Shown here piece by piece: positions 1 to 10,149 of a stretch of DNA of 64,000 bases. The notes under the pieces were generated by a model. It searched no databases and was not told the DNA's origin. It saw nothing but the letters and a program-made list of their open reading frames with translations. This stretch comes from Beijerinckiaceae bacterium RH AL1 (lineage in GTDB: Bacteria > Pseudomonadota > Alphaproteobacteria > Rhizobiales > Beijerinckiaceae): assembly GCA_901457705.2 (NCBI GenBank), contig LR699074.1, positions 45,755 through 109,754 of the forward strand, written 5' to 3'. Both the position numbers and the translations under genes were made by a program. Each line of letters opens with the position of its first letter. Within the stretch, counting starts at the first letter, position 1.

Positions 1-540
1 CCACGCATCGACTACAGCACTGAGCGTCGAGCCGTGGGAGGTTCTTTGGAGATAGTAGTCGATGTTCTTGGGGATCATGGAACCCGTAAACGGATAGTCG
101 AGCCGCTCGAAGATCCGTGTCAGCGCTTCTGTCGAGAATAAATAGAACAGCATCAAAACATCCGCCTGCTTCGAGAGCTTGTAGCTGTTGGTCGTCTTGC
201 CTTCGTCCTCCAGGATGAGATCGAGGCGCTTGATATTGTTGTACTTGCGTCGATAAGCGTCCCAGTCCAGTTCCTCAAGGGCCTCGTAGCCTTCGAACTG
301 GCTGATGATACCGTCCTCATGGAACGGCACGAACATCTTGCGGCTGACTGCGTACCAATGGTCGAGTTCGGCCTTCTCAAGTTTGTAGGTGTCGCAAAGC
401 TGTTCACAGCGCTCGGCGGGAAGGATCGTGAAGAGTCCCAACGCGCGCTCGATGCACCAGACGGCCATGACATTGGTATAGGCGTTGTTGTCGAGCCCGG
501 GTACGTCCGATCCGGGATAGGCATCGTGGAACTCGTCGGG
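1..540 (-). pseudogene. GH65-type glycoside phosphorylase fragment
   Basis: The minus strand is open from about 537 to the window edge and reads as part of a family 65 disaccharide phosphorylase (trehalose, maltose or kojibiose phosphorylase type). It begins PDEFHDAYPGSDVPGLDNNA and contains the AYTN-MAVWCIERAL segment and the KLSKQADVLMLFYL segment typical of the catalytic barrel. An in-frame TAG lies just before PDEF and there is no start codon, so the 5' part is lost exactly where the VIT fragment begins on the other strand. The 3' end runs off the window. Family members cleave an alpha-disaccharide with phosphate in the cytoplasm. Substrate cannot be assigned. Family assignment is from recalled motifs. 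Confidence 0.7.
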
Positions 541-1155
541 ATTCTATCGACATCCAGTCTTATCCTCGGTGTCGCCGCTGCCTCTGGCACGCACAACAAT
601 GTCCTTATCGCTGGTGTGTCTGGGTTGGTTGCAGGCGCCATGTCTATGGCTGCCGGCGAGTACGTTTCCGTAAGTTCGCAGTCCGACAGCGAGCAAGCAG
701 ACATCGGCCGGGAGCGCAAAGAGCTTGCTGACGACGAGGAGGGAGAAACCGAGGAGCTGGCGTCGATCTATGTGAAGCGCGGCCTCGAGCAAGGCTTGGC
801 GTTGAAGGTTGCCCGACAGCTGATGGCTTGTGATGCAATTGGCGCCCACACGCGGGATGAGCTCGGTATCTCAGATGCCACGTCAGCACGCCCAATCCAG
901 GCGGCCTTGACGTCAGCCATGTCTTTTTCGATCGGCGGGGCTCTGCCCCTGCTGATGGCGGTGGTGACACCTACTGGTGTGCTTGTCGAGGCCGTCGCAG
1001 TCGCGTCCTTGCTGTTCCTCGCGCTTCTGGGTGCGATCGGGGCAAGGACGGGCGGCGCAAGCATTCTGAAAGCGACGATCCGTGTCACGTTTTGGGGAGC
1101 TTTGGCGATGGCGGTGACGGCCGGAATAGGATCAGCCTTCGGCACGGCCTTATAA
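538..1155 (+). pseudogene. VIT1/CCC1-family transporter, N-terminally truncated
   Basis: From about 538 the plus strand reads GILSTSSLILGVAAASG, matching the first membrane helix of VIT/CCC1 iron-manganese transporters, then GLVAGAMSMAAGEYVSVSSQ (the second conserved helix), a cytoplasmic acidic loop with KELADDEEGETEELASIY, and three more hydrophobic segments to the TAA at 1153-1155. Intact members start 20-40 residues earlier with an N-D-G motif; here the N-D is missing. The frame stays open upstream to an ATG at 319, but that extension is antisense to the GH65 fragment and is not VIT-like. The gene is probably a fusion remnant without its own start. Known relatives move Fe2+ or Mn2+ out of the cytoplasm. 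Confidence 0.75.
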
Positions 1156-1160
1156 AGCTA

Positions 1161-1181
1161 TCTCGGCTCATTATGCCGAGA
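1161..1181 (+). terminator. Hairpin after VIT fragment
   Basis: TCTCGGC and GCCGAGA form a 7-bp stem with a 7-nt loop, six bases after the stop codon at 1155. There is no clear T-run, so termination is a guess. Confidence 0.3.
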
Positions 1182-1687
1182 GAAGGCTTGGGGGAGCGCC
1201 TCCCGCCGCCGCGGCTTGATCGATTGTCGGTTCCGTTCCCGCTGCATGTTTCGCGCCTAGGCCCTGCAACAGCGACTGCAGGTTCGCCACGTCGTTGCGG
1301 AATATGCTTCCCAAGCGCCGACAAACCGAAAGGCGTTTTGGCGACTGTTTCAGTGCTTCAGAGGTCACCGTCGCGGTCGGCGCGACCGCTGTCCAAAGTT
1401 TCTCAGTGCCGATGCCGACTTCCCTGGCTGCCTCCTCTATTGCATGCATGGCGTTCCGCGCCTCCTCCAACGAAACGGAGGTCGTGTAGGCGTCGTCTTT
1501 GAGCTGCGCGCCGAAGTTCCGAGCAAGCGCGCATCCCAAGATAGATCGAAAATATATGTTTGAGAGACGTGTCGACCGCCGCCGTCTGGCCTAGCCGCGC
1601 GTTAGGAGGCGCCAAGTCCGCAGCCACCGGCGCTGCGGCCGAAGAGTAAGCGACGAGCGCTGCGACCAGATAGGCAAAAGATCGCAT
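1171..1687 (-). pseudogene. Small secreted protein with frameshift
   Basis: An ATG at 1687 opens MRSFAYLVAALVAYSSAAAP, a good signal peptide with a likely cut after VAA, followed by DLAPPNARLGQTAAVDTSLKH and IFSIYLGMRACSEL. At about 1515 the protein-like reading moves to another frame: AQLKDDAYTTSVSLEEARNA, then helical sequence to about 1171. Joining the two frames gives a continuous exported polypeptide of about 170 residues, so I read this as one gene with an indel near CTTCGGCGCGC. I do not recognise the family. The C-terminal 25 residues are low complexity and may not be native. Function unknown. Confidence 0.45.
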
Positions 1688-1744
1688 GCGGCGCCATTTC
1701 AACGCTCTCAAAATCATTTTGCCGATATGTCCCTTTTGAACCAA

Positions 1745-2027
1745 AGGATGGATCGCGCCTGGGAGAAAGGCTCGTAGTGTTCAATATTATTGCATCTCGA
1801 TAGAATGCAATATGAAGTATATTTCACGCGAGGTGGACCGCGAAGAGTGCCCTCTGTCGATAGCTCGGCCGACGTCGACCTGGCGTCTCGCACCGATAGG
1901 CGGAAATTGGGAGCAATCTCGTCGGGGCGGCGCAGTGTGGAACCGGTATGCGGCCGTCATATCGCGCGGTTTGGACGGTATGCGGACGCGGAAGCAGGCA
2001 CGTGCTCGAGCAGGCCCTACGTTCCAG
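1745..2027. other. Intergenic region, nothing assigned
   Basis: This stretch lies upstream of the small secreted gene (minus) and downstream of the sensor kinase (minus). Reading frames on both strands are arginine-rich and lack protein character. An AT-rich patch near 1780-1830 could hold the promoter of the secreted gene. No repeat or RNA structure was recognised. Confidence 0.4.
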
Positions 2028-3470
2028 CTACACTGCGCCGACCGAAGGCTTCTCCGAAGTCTCCGCGTGTGGCGTCGATCGGTCGCTTGCGATTGATCTG
2101 TACGTACCGCCGTCGCGGCAATCGATCGTGACACTGCATCCCGGCTGCTCATCGTCGATCTTTAGCGAGAAGCGATGCAATCGAACGATCGCGGCCACGA
2201 GACTGAGGCCGATGCCGTGCCCTTCCGTCAGGCCCTGTGTGGCGCCGCGGTGAAAGCGACGGAAGACATTCTCTCGCTCGCTTTCCTGGATGCCTGGTCC
2301 CGTGTCGGCGATCTTTATCGTCTCGACCCGTCTGCCCTTCGTCATGAGGCTGCAGCGGACCCTGCCGCCAGCCGGCGTGAACTTGATCGCATTGTCGATC
2401 AGGTTGCAGACCGCCTCCATCAACAGGTCACGGTCGGCGATGGCGATCGCGGGCGGCCCCTTGTCGATCTCGATGTCGACCCCGTGCTCGTCCGCAGTCG
2501 GCCTGTAGAGATCGCAGGCATCCTCCAAAAGCCCGCGAACGTCTACGGATGTGAACTCCGAGCCCCGCTTAGCGGTCTCGATGGCGCGAATGCGTAGGAT
2601 CGCGGAGACGATCGAGAGCGCGTGGTCAATATCGCGGATTGCGCGCTCCCCCACGTCTCGAAACGCCCTTTTATCTTCTGCATCCTCACAACCTCGCTCC
2701 AGGCAAGCCCGCATCCTCGTGAGCGGAGTCCGCAACTCGTGGGCGATGTCATCACCGAGCCCACGCACGTCCTTGATCGCCTCCTGCAGCCTGTCGAGCA
2801 TATCGTTGACGGCTCGCGAAAGGCGATCGAACGGATCGCGCGAGGATCGGTGTGGAAGCCGTCGCTCGAGATCGCCCGCCATGACGTCGTCGACAGCCTG
2901 TTGCACGAGTCGGAAGCGTGCCTGGCCGCGAAATCCGAGGATGACGCCGAGCAACGCGGCGGCGAGGATGGCCGGCACGGTTGCGACGAAAAGAGCACGC
3001 TCGATCAATGCCTTCAGACCGTCAATCGCGTCTGTATCGCGGGCGACGACGAGCCGGCCACCCTGCGGAATCGCACATGCGAAAGATCGGCTCGCGTTCG
3101 GGACAGGATCGGGCGGGTTCGATCTGACGAGGTCGACGGTCAGCGGGCCGTCTTGCGTTTTGAGTTCCGTCGGAAGCGAAGCGATGTTGCCGGCAACAGC
3201 CCGGCCATCGGCATCGAAGAGACCGACGAGATCGACACGATGAACGTCTTGAAGGACCTTTTCGCCGACCTCTTCCAACATGCCCGCGTAGCCGAGTCCG
3301 GAAAGCGACCGGCAGCTGGTCATGATCGCGCTGTCGATTTCGCTGGTCGCGTGCTGGACCGTCGACACGTAGAGCAGCCCGGATATGAGGAGCGATTGCA
3401 GGATCAGCGCGACGACGATCCCGAGCGTCCACCTGAAGGTCGTCGCCCGGAACAGGTCAGTGAGGGTCAT
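2028..3470 (-). CDS. Sensor histidine kinase of the efflux operon
   Basis: 480-residue inner-membrane kinase. The start chosen is the ATG of MTLTDLFRATTF, overlapping the response regulator stop by 14 bases; a longer frame exists but lacks sense. TMH1 is at about 14-36 and TMH2 at about 165-187, bracketing a periplasmic sensor region of about 125 residues. A HAMP segment follows (FRLVQQAVDDVMAGDLERRL), then the H-box DDIAHELRTPLTRMRA with the phospho-acceptor His, the N-box NLIDNAIKFTPAGG, the G1 box DTGPGI and the G2 box GHGIGLSL. It should phosphorylate the partner regulator when periplasmic metal is sensed. The metal ligand is not evident. The last 20-25 residues are unusual and may be extra. 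Confidence 0.9.
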   Translation of the reverse strand: MTLTDLFRATTFRWTLGIVVALILQSLLISGLLYVSTVQHATSEIDSAIMTSCRSLSGLGYAGMLEEVGEKVLQDVHRVDLVGLFDADGRAVAGNIASLPTELKTQDGPLTVDLVRSNPPDPVPNASRSFACAIPQGGRLVVARDTDAIDGLKALIERALFVATVPAILAAALLGVILGFRGQARFRLVQQAVDDVMAGDLERRLPHRSSRDPFDRLSRAVNDMLDRLQEAIKDVRGLGDDIAHELRTPLTRMRACLERGCEDAEDKRAFRDVGERAIRDIDHALSIVSAILRIRAIETAKRGSEFTSVDVRGLLEDACDLYRPTADEHGVDIEIDKGPPAIAIADRDLLMEAVCNLIDNAIKFTPAGGRVRCSLMTKGRRVETIKIADTGPGIQESERENVFRRFHRGATQGLTEGHGIGLSLVAAIVRLHRFSLKIDDEQPGCSVTIDCRDGGTYRSIASDRSTPHAETSEKPSVGAV

Positions 3471-4131
3471 CGATCCGATAGCCTTCGCCGCGGATATTGC
3501 GGATGAGCGGCAGCTCATCGGGCGCATCGACCTTGCGTCTGAGCTTGCTCATATGAACGTCGACGACATTCGAGCGCGGCTCGAAACGATAGCCCCAGAC
3601 ATCCTGAAGCAACATCGAACGGGTGACGATGCGGCCGCGTCGCTTCACGAGATATTCGAGGATGTCGAGCTCACGCGATTGCAGATCGAGTGCACGCCCG
3701 GCGCGGCTTGCTTTTCGTGTCAGCAAGTCGAGTTCGAGAGGACCGAGGCGCAAGAGTGTCTCGCGCGTCTCGACCGGCCTACGCAAAAGGGCCTCTAGCC
3801 GGGCAACGAGCTCGACCAGAGCGAAGGGCTTGGGCAGATAGTCGTCGCCACCCGCTCGCAGGCCGCGGACGCGATCATCGAGACTGGCGAGTGCGCTGAC
3901 GACGAGCGCCGGCGTTCGAACTCCTTCGTCGCGCAACGTCCTGATGACATCGAGCCCCTCTAGTCCGGGCAACAGGCGGTCGACCACCATCACGTCGAAC
4001 GGATCGCGCGCGCTCGTCAGTCCCTCGGGACCGCTCGCGGCTCGGGTCACCGAATGACCGCAGCGTTGAAGCTCGAACATGACCTCCTCCGCCGTCCCGA
4101 GGTCGTCCTCGATCAGAAGGACTTTAGCCAT
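3457..4131 (-). CDS. OmpR-family response regulator
   Basis: 224 residues. The N-terminal receiver domain has the acidic pair EDD near residue 9, the phospho-acceptor Asp in VMVVDRLLPG at about 51, Ser in VVSA and Lys in YLPKPF. The C-terminal winged helix shows LDLQSRELDILEYLVKRRGR and the RNIRGEGYRI wing. This is the CopR/CzcR/CusR class of metal-responsive regulators. It lies 78 bp downstream of the outer-membrane factor and overlaps the kinase start, so regulator and kinase are translated as a pair and probably sit in the efflux transcript. Its likely target is the palindromic region upstream of czcB. Confidence 0.93.
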   Translation of the reverse strand: MAKVLLIEDDLGTAEEVMFELQRCGHSVTRAASGPEGLTSARDPFDVMVVDRLLPGLEGLDVIRTLRDEGVRTPALVVSALASLDDRVRGLRAGGDDYLPKPFALVELVARLEALLRRPVETRETLLRLGPLELDLLTRKASRAGRALDLQSRELDILEYLVKRRGRIVTRSMLLQDVWGYRFEPRSNVVDVHMSKLRRKVDAPDELPLIRNIRGEGYRIDDPH

Positions 4132-4209
4132 TCACAATCGCCTTCATCTTGAGGTGTGGATGTCATACCGGCGGGTTTTCGAAGACCGCGCGTACAGTGA
4201 TGACCCACG

Positions 4210-5772
4210 CTAGAGGAACTTGAAGAAATCGGTGCCCTTTCGAGGTGCCTTCACGTCCGAGCGGTTCCACCAGCCGCCGCCGAGAGCCTGGAACAGGGCG
4301 GTCGTGTCCGCGTAGCGCGCCGCCTTTGTCTGGGCGGCTGTGACGAGCGCGGAAAGGTAGGTCTGCTGCGCGATAAGCACCTGAAGATTGTTCGACGCGC
4401 CCGCCACACGTTCCTTTTGAAGGAGGTCGAAGCTCTTCAGCGTGGCTTTCTCGGCATTTGTCGCGGCACTGACCGCGTCGGCGTCCGATTGCAGCGCACT
4501 CAGAGCGTCGGCCACGTTCTGGAACGCTGCGATCACGATCGACTTGTAGCGCGCCTGGGCCTGGACGAGACCCTCCTCTGAGGCGCGTTGGCGATGGTAG
4601 AGCGTGCCGGCGTCGAAAAGCGGCTGCGAGACTGTCCCGGCGATGCTGTAGAAGTTTGCCGACGACGTCGCGAGCCTGGCCAGCGTGATCGCGCTGGAGC
4701 CGGCATCGCCGGAGATCTTGAACTGCGGCAGGCGGTTGGCAATCGCCACGCCGACGTCCGCGCTCGCTTGATGCAGGAGGGCCGCTGCGGCGCGTACATC
4801 CGGCCGCTGCTCGACCAAGCCGGAGGGCAGGCTAACCGGCAATCGTGTAGGAAGGCGAAGGGACGCCAGCGTGAAGGTCTGCCGAATCTGCTCGCTCGGA
4901 AAGTGTCCCGACAAGGCCGTGAGAAGATTCCGCTGGATTGCGAGTTGCCTTTCCAAGGGTGCGAGTGCCTGGCGCGATACGGCGACCGCCGCCTCCTGCT
5001 GGACGACATCGGCTTGCGCGATCTGGCCGAGGGCCACCTCCTTCCTGAGCAGACTCAGGATATTCTCCTGGGCTTCGATAACCCTGTGAGTCACCGCGAG
5101 CTGCTCGCGTAACGAGGCCTCCTGAATCGCTGCAAGAACGACATTCGTCGTCAGGGTGAGGTAAGCCGCCTCGAGCTGGAAGCGCTCATTCTCGGCCCGT
5201 GCTTCGACAGATTCAATCTGGCGGCGTTGGCCGCCGAAAATATCCGGCGCATAGGAAACGGAGAGGCGCGGCGTGAACAGCGCGTAGGTGAAGCGCCTCT
5301 GGTTCTCCAGAGGACTTTGAAGCCCCCCACCGGGGGCCTTCTGATACGAGGTCGAGTCATCGCCGGTGACACTCGGAAACAGCGTTCCCTTCTGAGCCTC
5401 CACATTCTCCAGCGCTGCATCGAGGGTCGCCTGAGCCGCTTCGAGACTGGGGTTTCGGGCGAGGGCCTCGTCGACGAGGCCGTTCAGATCCTTCGATTCA
5501 AAGGCGATCCACCAACGGCCGCCGATGTCACCACCCGGGACGAAGCGCTGGGCGACAGCCCCCGGCATCTTGCCGAGATTGCCGGCCGCGCGAGGATTGC
5601 CCAGCGGCCCCCGGGTATAGCCGGTGACGGCCGGGGCCGCAGGCGCCACATAGTCGGGACCGACCATGCACCCGGTCGTCATGAGTTGAAGCCCGATGAC
5701 CGCCGACGGCATCAACCTGTGAGAGGTTCCACGTGCTTTATTGCGTCTGGGTGGATGCACGACGGAGCTCAT
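4210..5772 (-). CDS. czcC: RND efflux outer-membrane factor (NodT/CzcC type)
   Basis: 520-residue TolC-like lipoprotein that forms the outer-membrane exit duct of the pump. The start at 5772 overlaps the stop of the pump gene as ATGA; an internal ATG at 5712 (MPSAVIGLQLMTTGC) would give a standard lipoprotein signal with lipobox MTTGC. After the lipobox comes GPDYVAPAAPAVTGY, typical of NodT-family factors, and two OEP repeats rich in Ala/Gln heptads, including LVEQRPDVRAAAALLHQASA, the conserved RPDV segment. It is the third gene of czcB-czcA-czcC on the minus strand. The stop is followed by a short gap to the regulator gene. Confidence 0.88.
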   Translation of the reverse strand: MSSVVHPPRRNKARGTSHRLMPSAVIGLQLMTTGCMVGPDYVAPAAPAVTGYTRGPLGNPRAAGNLGKMPGAVAQRFVPGGDIGGRWWIAFESKDLNGLVDEALARNPSLEAAQATLDAALENVEAQKGTLFPSVTGDDSTSYQKAPGGGLQSPLENQRRFTYALFTPRLSVSYAPDIFGGQRRQIESVEARAENERFQLEAAYLTLTTNVVLAAIQEASLREQLAVTHRVIEAQENILSLLRKEVALGQIAQADVVQQEAAVAVSRQALAPLERQLAIQRNLLTALSGHFPSEQIRQTFTLASLRLPTRLPVSLPSGLVEQRPDVRAAAALLHQASADVGVAIANRLPQFKISGDAGSSAITLARLATSSANFYSIAGTVSQPLFDAGTLYHRQRASEEGLVQAQARYKSIVIAAFQNVADALSALQSDADAVSAATNAEKATLKSFDLLQKERVAGASNNLQVLIAQQTYLSALVTAAQTKAARYADTTALFQALGGGWWNRSDVKAPRKGTDFFKFL

Positions 5773-8700
5773 TGCGGATGCTTCCAGGAAAGTCGGGCAC
5801 CGTCCGTTATCGCGCGTTGCCGCCGTCTCGCTCTGAACAATCGCAGGGGATTGCGCAGACGCAAGTCGGCAACGTGGGGATAGACGGCAGGGAGGACGAC
5901 AAGCGTCAGCAGGGTGGCCGTGAGGAGACCGCCGATCACGACGGTGGCCAACGGACGCTGCACCTCCGAGCCCGCGCTCGTCGATATGGCCATCGGCAGA
6001 AAACCGAGCGTCGCAACGAGTGCGGTCATGAGGACGGGGCGTAGGCGCATCTCTGCACCTTCGTGCGCCGCCTGGCGGGCGTCGCGACCTTCGGCGCGCA
6101 GCTCCGTCATGTAGCTCGTCAGGACAACACCATTCAGGATCGCGATGCCGAAGGTGGCGATGAAGCCGATGGCCGCCGAGATCGAGAACGGCATGCCACG
6201 CAGCGTCAGGGCGACGATGCCGCCGGTCGCAGCCATCGGCACGTTGAGGAAGATCAGAAGCGCCAGACTGAGATCGCCGAACATCATCACGAGGAGCAGG
6301 AGTATTGCGGCGAGCGCCATCGGCACGACAATAGAAAGACGCGCCGTCGCCTCTTCGAAATTCTTGAACTGGCCGTTCCATTCCAAAGAGTATCGCGGCG
6401 GCAGCTTCACCTGGGCTTGCACCTTCGCTTTCGCTTCCTCGACGAAGCTCTGCGGGTCGCGTCCGCGCACGTTCGCCTGGATCGAGATGCGCCTTTGCAG
6501 CTTGTCCCGGCTAATCTGAGCTGGTCCCGAGGCGATCTTTACCGAAGCCACCAGCGAGAGCGGTACCATGCGACGTCCGCTGCGGCCGACCGGAAGGTTG
6601 CGGACGCGTTCGATATCGCTGCGGTCGCCTTCGCGAGACGAACGACGATCTCGGTAATCGAATTGTCTTGGCCGTAGACCACCCCGGACGGTCGTCCGCC
6701 GATGCTCTCGACGACGTCGAGCACGTCGGTGGCGTTGACGCCGTAGCGCGCCGCGACGCCGCGGTCGATCGCGATCGTCATCGCCGGCGTGCCGGCCTGC
6801 GCTTCGGGCTTCACGTCGGCGGCGCCTTTCACGCCGCTGACGACGCGGCCGACCTCCTGGGCCTTGCTCTGGAGGGTCTTCAGGTCGTCGCCGTAGAGGC
6901 TGATCGCTACATCGCCGCGCACGCCTTCCAGAAGATCCTCCATGCGCATCTGGATCGGCTGCGAGAAAGTGAAGGCGACGCCAGGAACGTCCGTCTCCAG
7001 GCGTCTCTGGAAAGCGGTCACGAGACCATCCTGACTGTCGGCCGTCTTCCAGGTCGATGGATCGGACAGGGTGATGAAACTGTCGGTCGACTCGACGCCC
7101 ATGGGATCGGTCGGGATCTCGGCGCTGCCCGTGAGCGATACGACACGCGTGACCTCCGGGAAGCTCTTCAAGGCCTTCTCGATCTGTGTGACTTTTTTGA
7201 GGGAGGCTTGCAGGTCGATACCCGGTAGCTTCTCCGAGGTGACGACGATCGAGCCTTCGGCGAGTTGCGGCAGGAACTCGCCACCGAGGCGCAAAGCCAG
7301 AACGCAGCTGCCCGCGAAAAGCGCGATGCTGACCAGCACCGTCAAGAGGGCGTGGCGGGACGCGACGCGAAGAAGCGGCGTGTAAAGGCGCCGCACGAAG
7401 CCAACGACCTTCGTCTCGCGATCGTCGATGCGGCCGCCGGAGAGGAACGCCGCCGCCATCGCCGGGATCACTGTGACCGTGACGAAAAGCGAGCTCGTCA
7501 GCGCGAGAATGACGGTGAGCGCCATCGGCCGGAACATCTTGCCAGCCACACCGCTCAGCGCGAGGATCGGCAGATAGACCATCACAATGATCGCCACCGC
7601 GAAGACGATCGGTTTGGCGACCTCCGCGGTGGCGTCGCGGATCACCTCGGCCGCCGGCCGCGCGGGCATCTGGGCGCGTGCCCGCAGCACGTTCTCGATC
7701 ATGACGACGGCGCCGTCTACGATCAGGCCGAAGTCGATGGCGCCGAGGCTCATCAGGTTGCCGGAGAGGCCTATCGCCCGCATGCCTGCGAAAGCGATGA
7801 GCATGGAGAGCGGGATCGCAGCGGCGACGAGAAGGCCGGCGCGTAGACTGCCGAGCAGGACGAGAAGGACGACGACGACGAGCACCGCACCTTCCGCGAG
7901 ATTGTGCGCCACCGTGTCAATCGTTCGCCCGACCAGCTCGCTGCGGTCGTAGTAAGGTTTGATCTCTACCCCTGGCGGCAGCTCGCTCTTGATCTTGGCG
8001 AGGGTCGCCTTTGCGGCGGCAACGACTTGGTCCGCATTCGCACCATATTGCATGAGCGTGACGCCAACGACCGTCTCGCCCTGACCGTCGTGCGTTACGG
8101 CGCCGAGCCTCACCTTCGGTGCCTCGACGACCTTCCCGAGGTCCTTCAGCATCACGGGGATGCCGCCCTGCTGCGTGGTGACGACGATGTCGTCGAGATC
8201 TTTCGTGCCGCTGACAAGGCCGAGGCCACGGATGACCTCCTGTTGATCGTTGTGCTCGATATAGGCGCCTCCCCGCGCGGCATTGTTCTCGGAGAGCGCC
8301 GTGTAGACCTGGTTCAGCGTGACGCCGTAACGGCGCAAGGCGTCGGCGTCGACCTGGACCTCGTAAGTCGGCATCTCGCCGCCGTAGATGTTCACGTCGG
8401 CGACGCCGGGGGTCAGTTTGAGCTGGGGCGCGATCGTCCATTGCAGCAGCCGGCGCAGTGTCATCGGGGAATAGCCCGGTCCACGCAGCTCGAACTGGTA
8501 GACCTCGCCGAGGCCGGTCGCCATCGGTCCCATGCGTGGTTCGCCGACGCCGGCGGCCATCGTCGCTTTGGCATCCGCCAGACGCTGGTAGACTTGGTTT
8601 CTCGCCTCGTCGATCGAAACGGCACTTTCGAAGGTGACGTAGACGGCGGAGACGCCGAAGCGCGAGGTCGAGCGGAGTTCTTTGAGACCCGGGGCACCCG

Positions 8701-8917
8701 CCATTGCATTCTCGACGGGAAAGCTGACGAGACGCTCGACTTCCAACGGCCCGAGACCCGGCGACTGAGTCAGAATCATGACCTGCTTCGGCGAAATGTC
8801 GGGCACAGCGTCGATCGACAGACCAGTGAGATCGTAAAGGCCCGCAGCCACCGCGAAGGCGGTCATCGCCAGGATGAGCCACCGGCGACTGACGAGCAGC
8901 TGAAACCAGGATCGCAT
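5769..8917 (-). CDS. czcA: HME-RND metal pump, CzcA type, with an apparent frameshift
   Basis: Inner-membrane proton-driven pump of about 1049 residues if read through a single shift. The first frame (8917 to about 6632) starts MRSWFQLLVSRRWLILAMTA and carries the TMH4 motif DFGLIVDGAVVMIEN, which marks divalent-cation (Zn/Co/Cd) HME pumps rather than CusA. Near 6629-6633 the sense moves to a second frame beginning GDRSDIERVRNLPVG and running through the last membrane helices to 5769. One G added in the run AAGGCG restores the frame. It is either a sequencing error or an inactivating mutation. The gene is 5 bp after czcB and overlaps czcC by ATGA. Confidence 0.85.
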
Positions 8918-8922
8918 GCCGG

Positions 8923-10149
8923 TCAGTCCGTTGAGCCGAGAAGGCTTCGCAGCAGCATGGCTTTGAGCCCGAAGCTTCCTTCGGTCGCCACCCTTTCGCC
9001 CGACGACACGCCCTTCACAACCTCGACCCAGTCCGTCCGCTGAAGTCCGAGTGTCAAAGCCCGTTTGACGAACGTGTCTTCGGAGGTCCGTACGAAGGCG
9101 ATCGGGCCTTGTTCCGTCTGCTGCACGGCCGCAGCGGGTATCGTGACGCCGTGTCGTCCAAGGTTGGCCTCGATATCGACGGCGACGTACATGTTGGCTC
9201 TGAGAGCGTGTCGTGGGTTTTCGACTTGTATGCGGGCCGCCGCAGCGTTCGTCATCGGATCGAGCGCGGCGTTGACTGAAAGCACGCGTGCCCCGAAGTC
9301 GGCTTGTGTCCCGACGGGCGCGTGGATGACGGCTTTGTCGCCTTTCTTCACCGCATCAATGTCGAAGCCAAAGAGGCTGGCGAGGACGAGAACCTTCGAC
9401 GGGTCTGCGACCGTGAACGCGTCCTGCGTTGTGTCGATTACCTCGCCCAGCGTAATATTCTCGCTGATGACGACTCCTTTGATCGGCGCGACGATCTCGC
9501 TCGTCCCTGGAGCCGCTCCGCGTGCCGGCGCGAGCCGATCGTATTGCGCGGAATAAAGATCGGCCTGCGCCTGCGCCGATTGAATCGCGGCTTCCGCTTT
9601 GGCGGCTTCGACCTGACGTCGCTCGAGTTCGGCCTTGGCAATGCCGCCGATCTTGAGCAGCGCTTTCGCGCGTGTGACCGCGATCAACGCGGCATCGCGC
9701 GTCGCCTTGGCTTCTCCAAGACTCGCCCGTGCGCCCTCGAGCCCGTTATGCGCGTCGAGTACGCCACTCGCATCGAGCGTCGCAAGCACGGCTCCCGGCT
9801 CGACGACGTCGCCTGGCTCGACCGCGAGCGTAAGCACGCGTCCCTTCGTCCGCGGCTTGAGATGGGTGACGCGCCGATCATCGAAGCTCACGATTCCCGG
9901 GACACTGACAGGTTTTACGATTTCCCGCACCTCGGCTGTTCCGAATGCCAGCCCGAGCTGATTTCGCGCGTGCGCGTCGACATGGACGGTGTTCGGAGCC
10001 GCGTCCGTGCGAGATTTACGCTTGGGTAGCGATGTCGCCTGTTGCGTGTCGCTCTGGGTGCCCACGATCGTGCCGGAAACGATCCACCACGCACCTGCGA
10101 GCGCGACGACGATCGAGACTGCGGCGAACAGCTTGACGGGCTTGGACAC
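8923..10149 (-). CDS. czcB: RND periplasmic adaptor, CzcB type
   Basis: 408 residues. One N-terminal membrane anchor at about 7-27, a linker rich in Lys/Arg, then the adaptor fold: barrel-sandwich half GRVLTLAVEPGDVVEPGAVL, a coiled-coil hairpin at about 135-200 (ASLGEAKATRDAALIAVTRA onward), the second lipoyl half ending IVAPIKGVVISENITLG, beta-barrel and membrane-proximal domains. It links the inner-membrane pump to the outer-membrane factor. No extra metal-binding N-terminal domain is present, unlike the Cu adaptor at 25996. First gene of the minus-strand operon; its promoter must lie in 10150-10500. Confidence 0.9.
   Translation of the reverse strand: MSKPVKLFAAVSIVVALAGAWWIVSGTIVGTQSDTQQATSLPKRKSRTDAAPNTVHVDAHARNQLGLAFGTAEVREIVKPVSVPGIVSFDDRRVTHLKPRTKGRVLTLAVEPGDVVEPGAVLATLDASGVLDAHNGLEGARASLGEAKATRDAALIAVTRAKALLKIGGIAKAELERRQVEAAKAEAAIQSAQAQADLYSAQYDRLAPARGAAPGTSEIVAPIKGVVISENITLGEVIDTTQDAFTVADPSKVLVLASLFGFDIDAVKKGDKAVIHAPVGTQADFGARVLSVNAALDPMTNAAAARIQVENPRHALRANMYVAVDIEANLGRHGVTIPAAAVQQTEQGPIAFVRTSEDTFVKRALTLGLQRTDWVEVVKGVSSGERVATEGSFGLKAMLLRSLLGSTD

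Noticed and set aside
1787-2152. Overlapping short frames upstream of the small secreted gene
   Set aside because: Arg-rich on both strands, no ribosome site and no protein-like pattern.
4210-6381. Long N-terminal extension of the outer-membrane factor
   Set aside because: The extra 200 residues are Arg/Ala/Pro-rich antisense-like sequence overlapping the pump gene; the ATG at 5772 with following lipobox fits the family.
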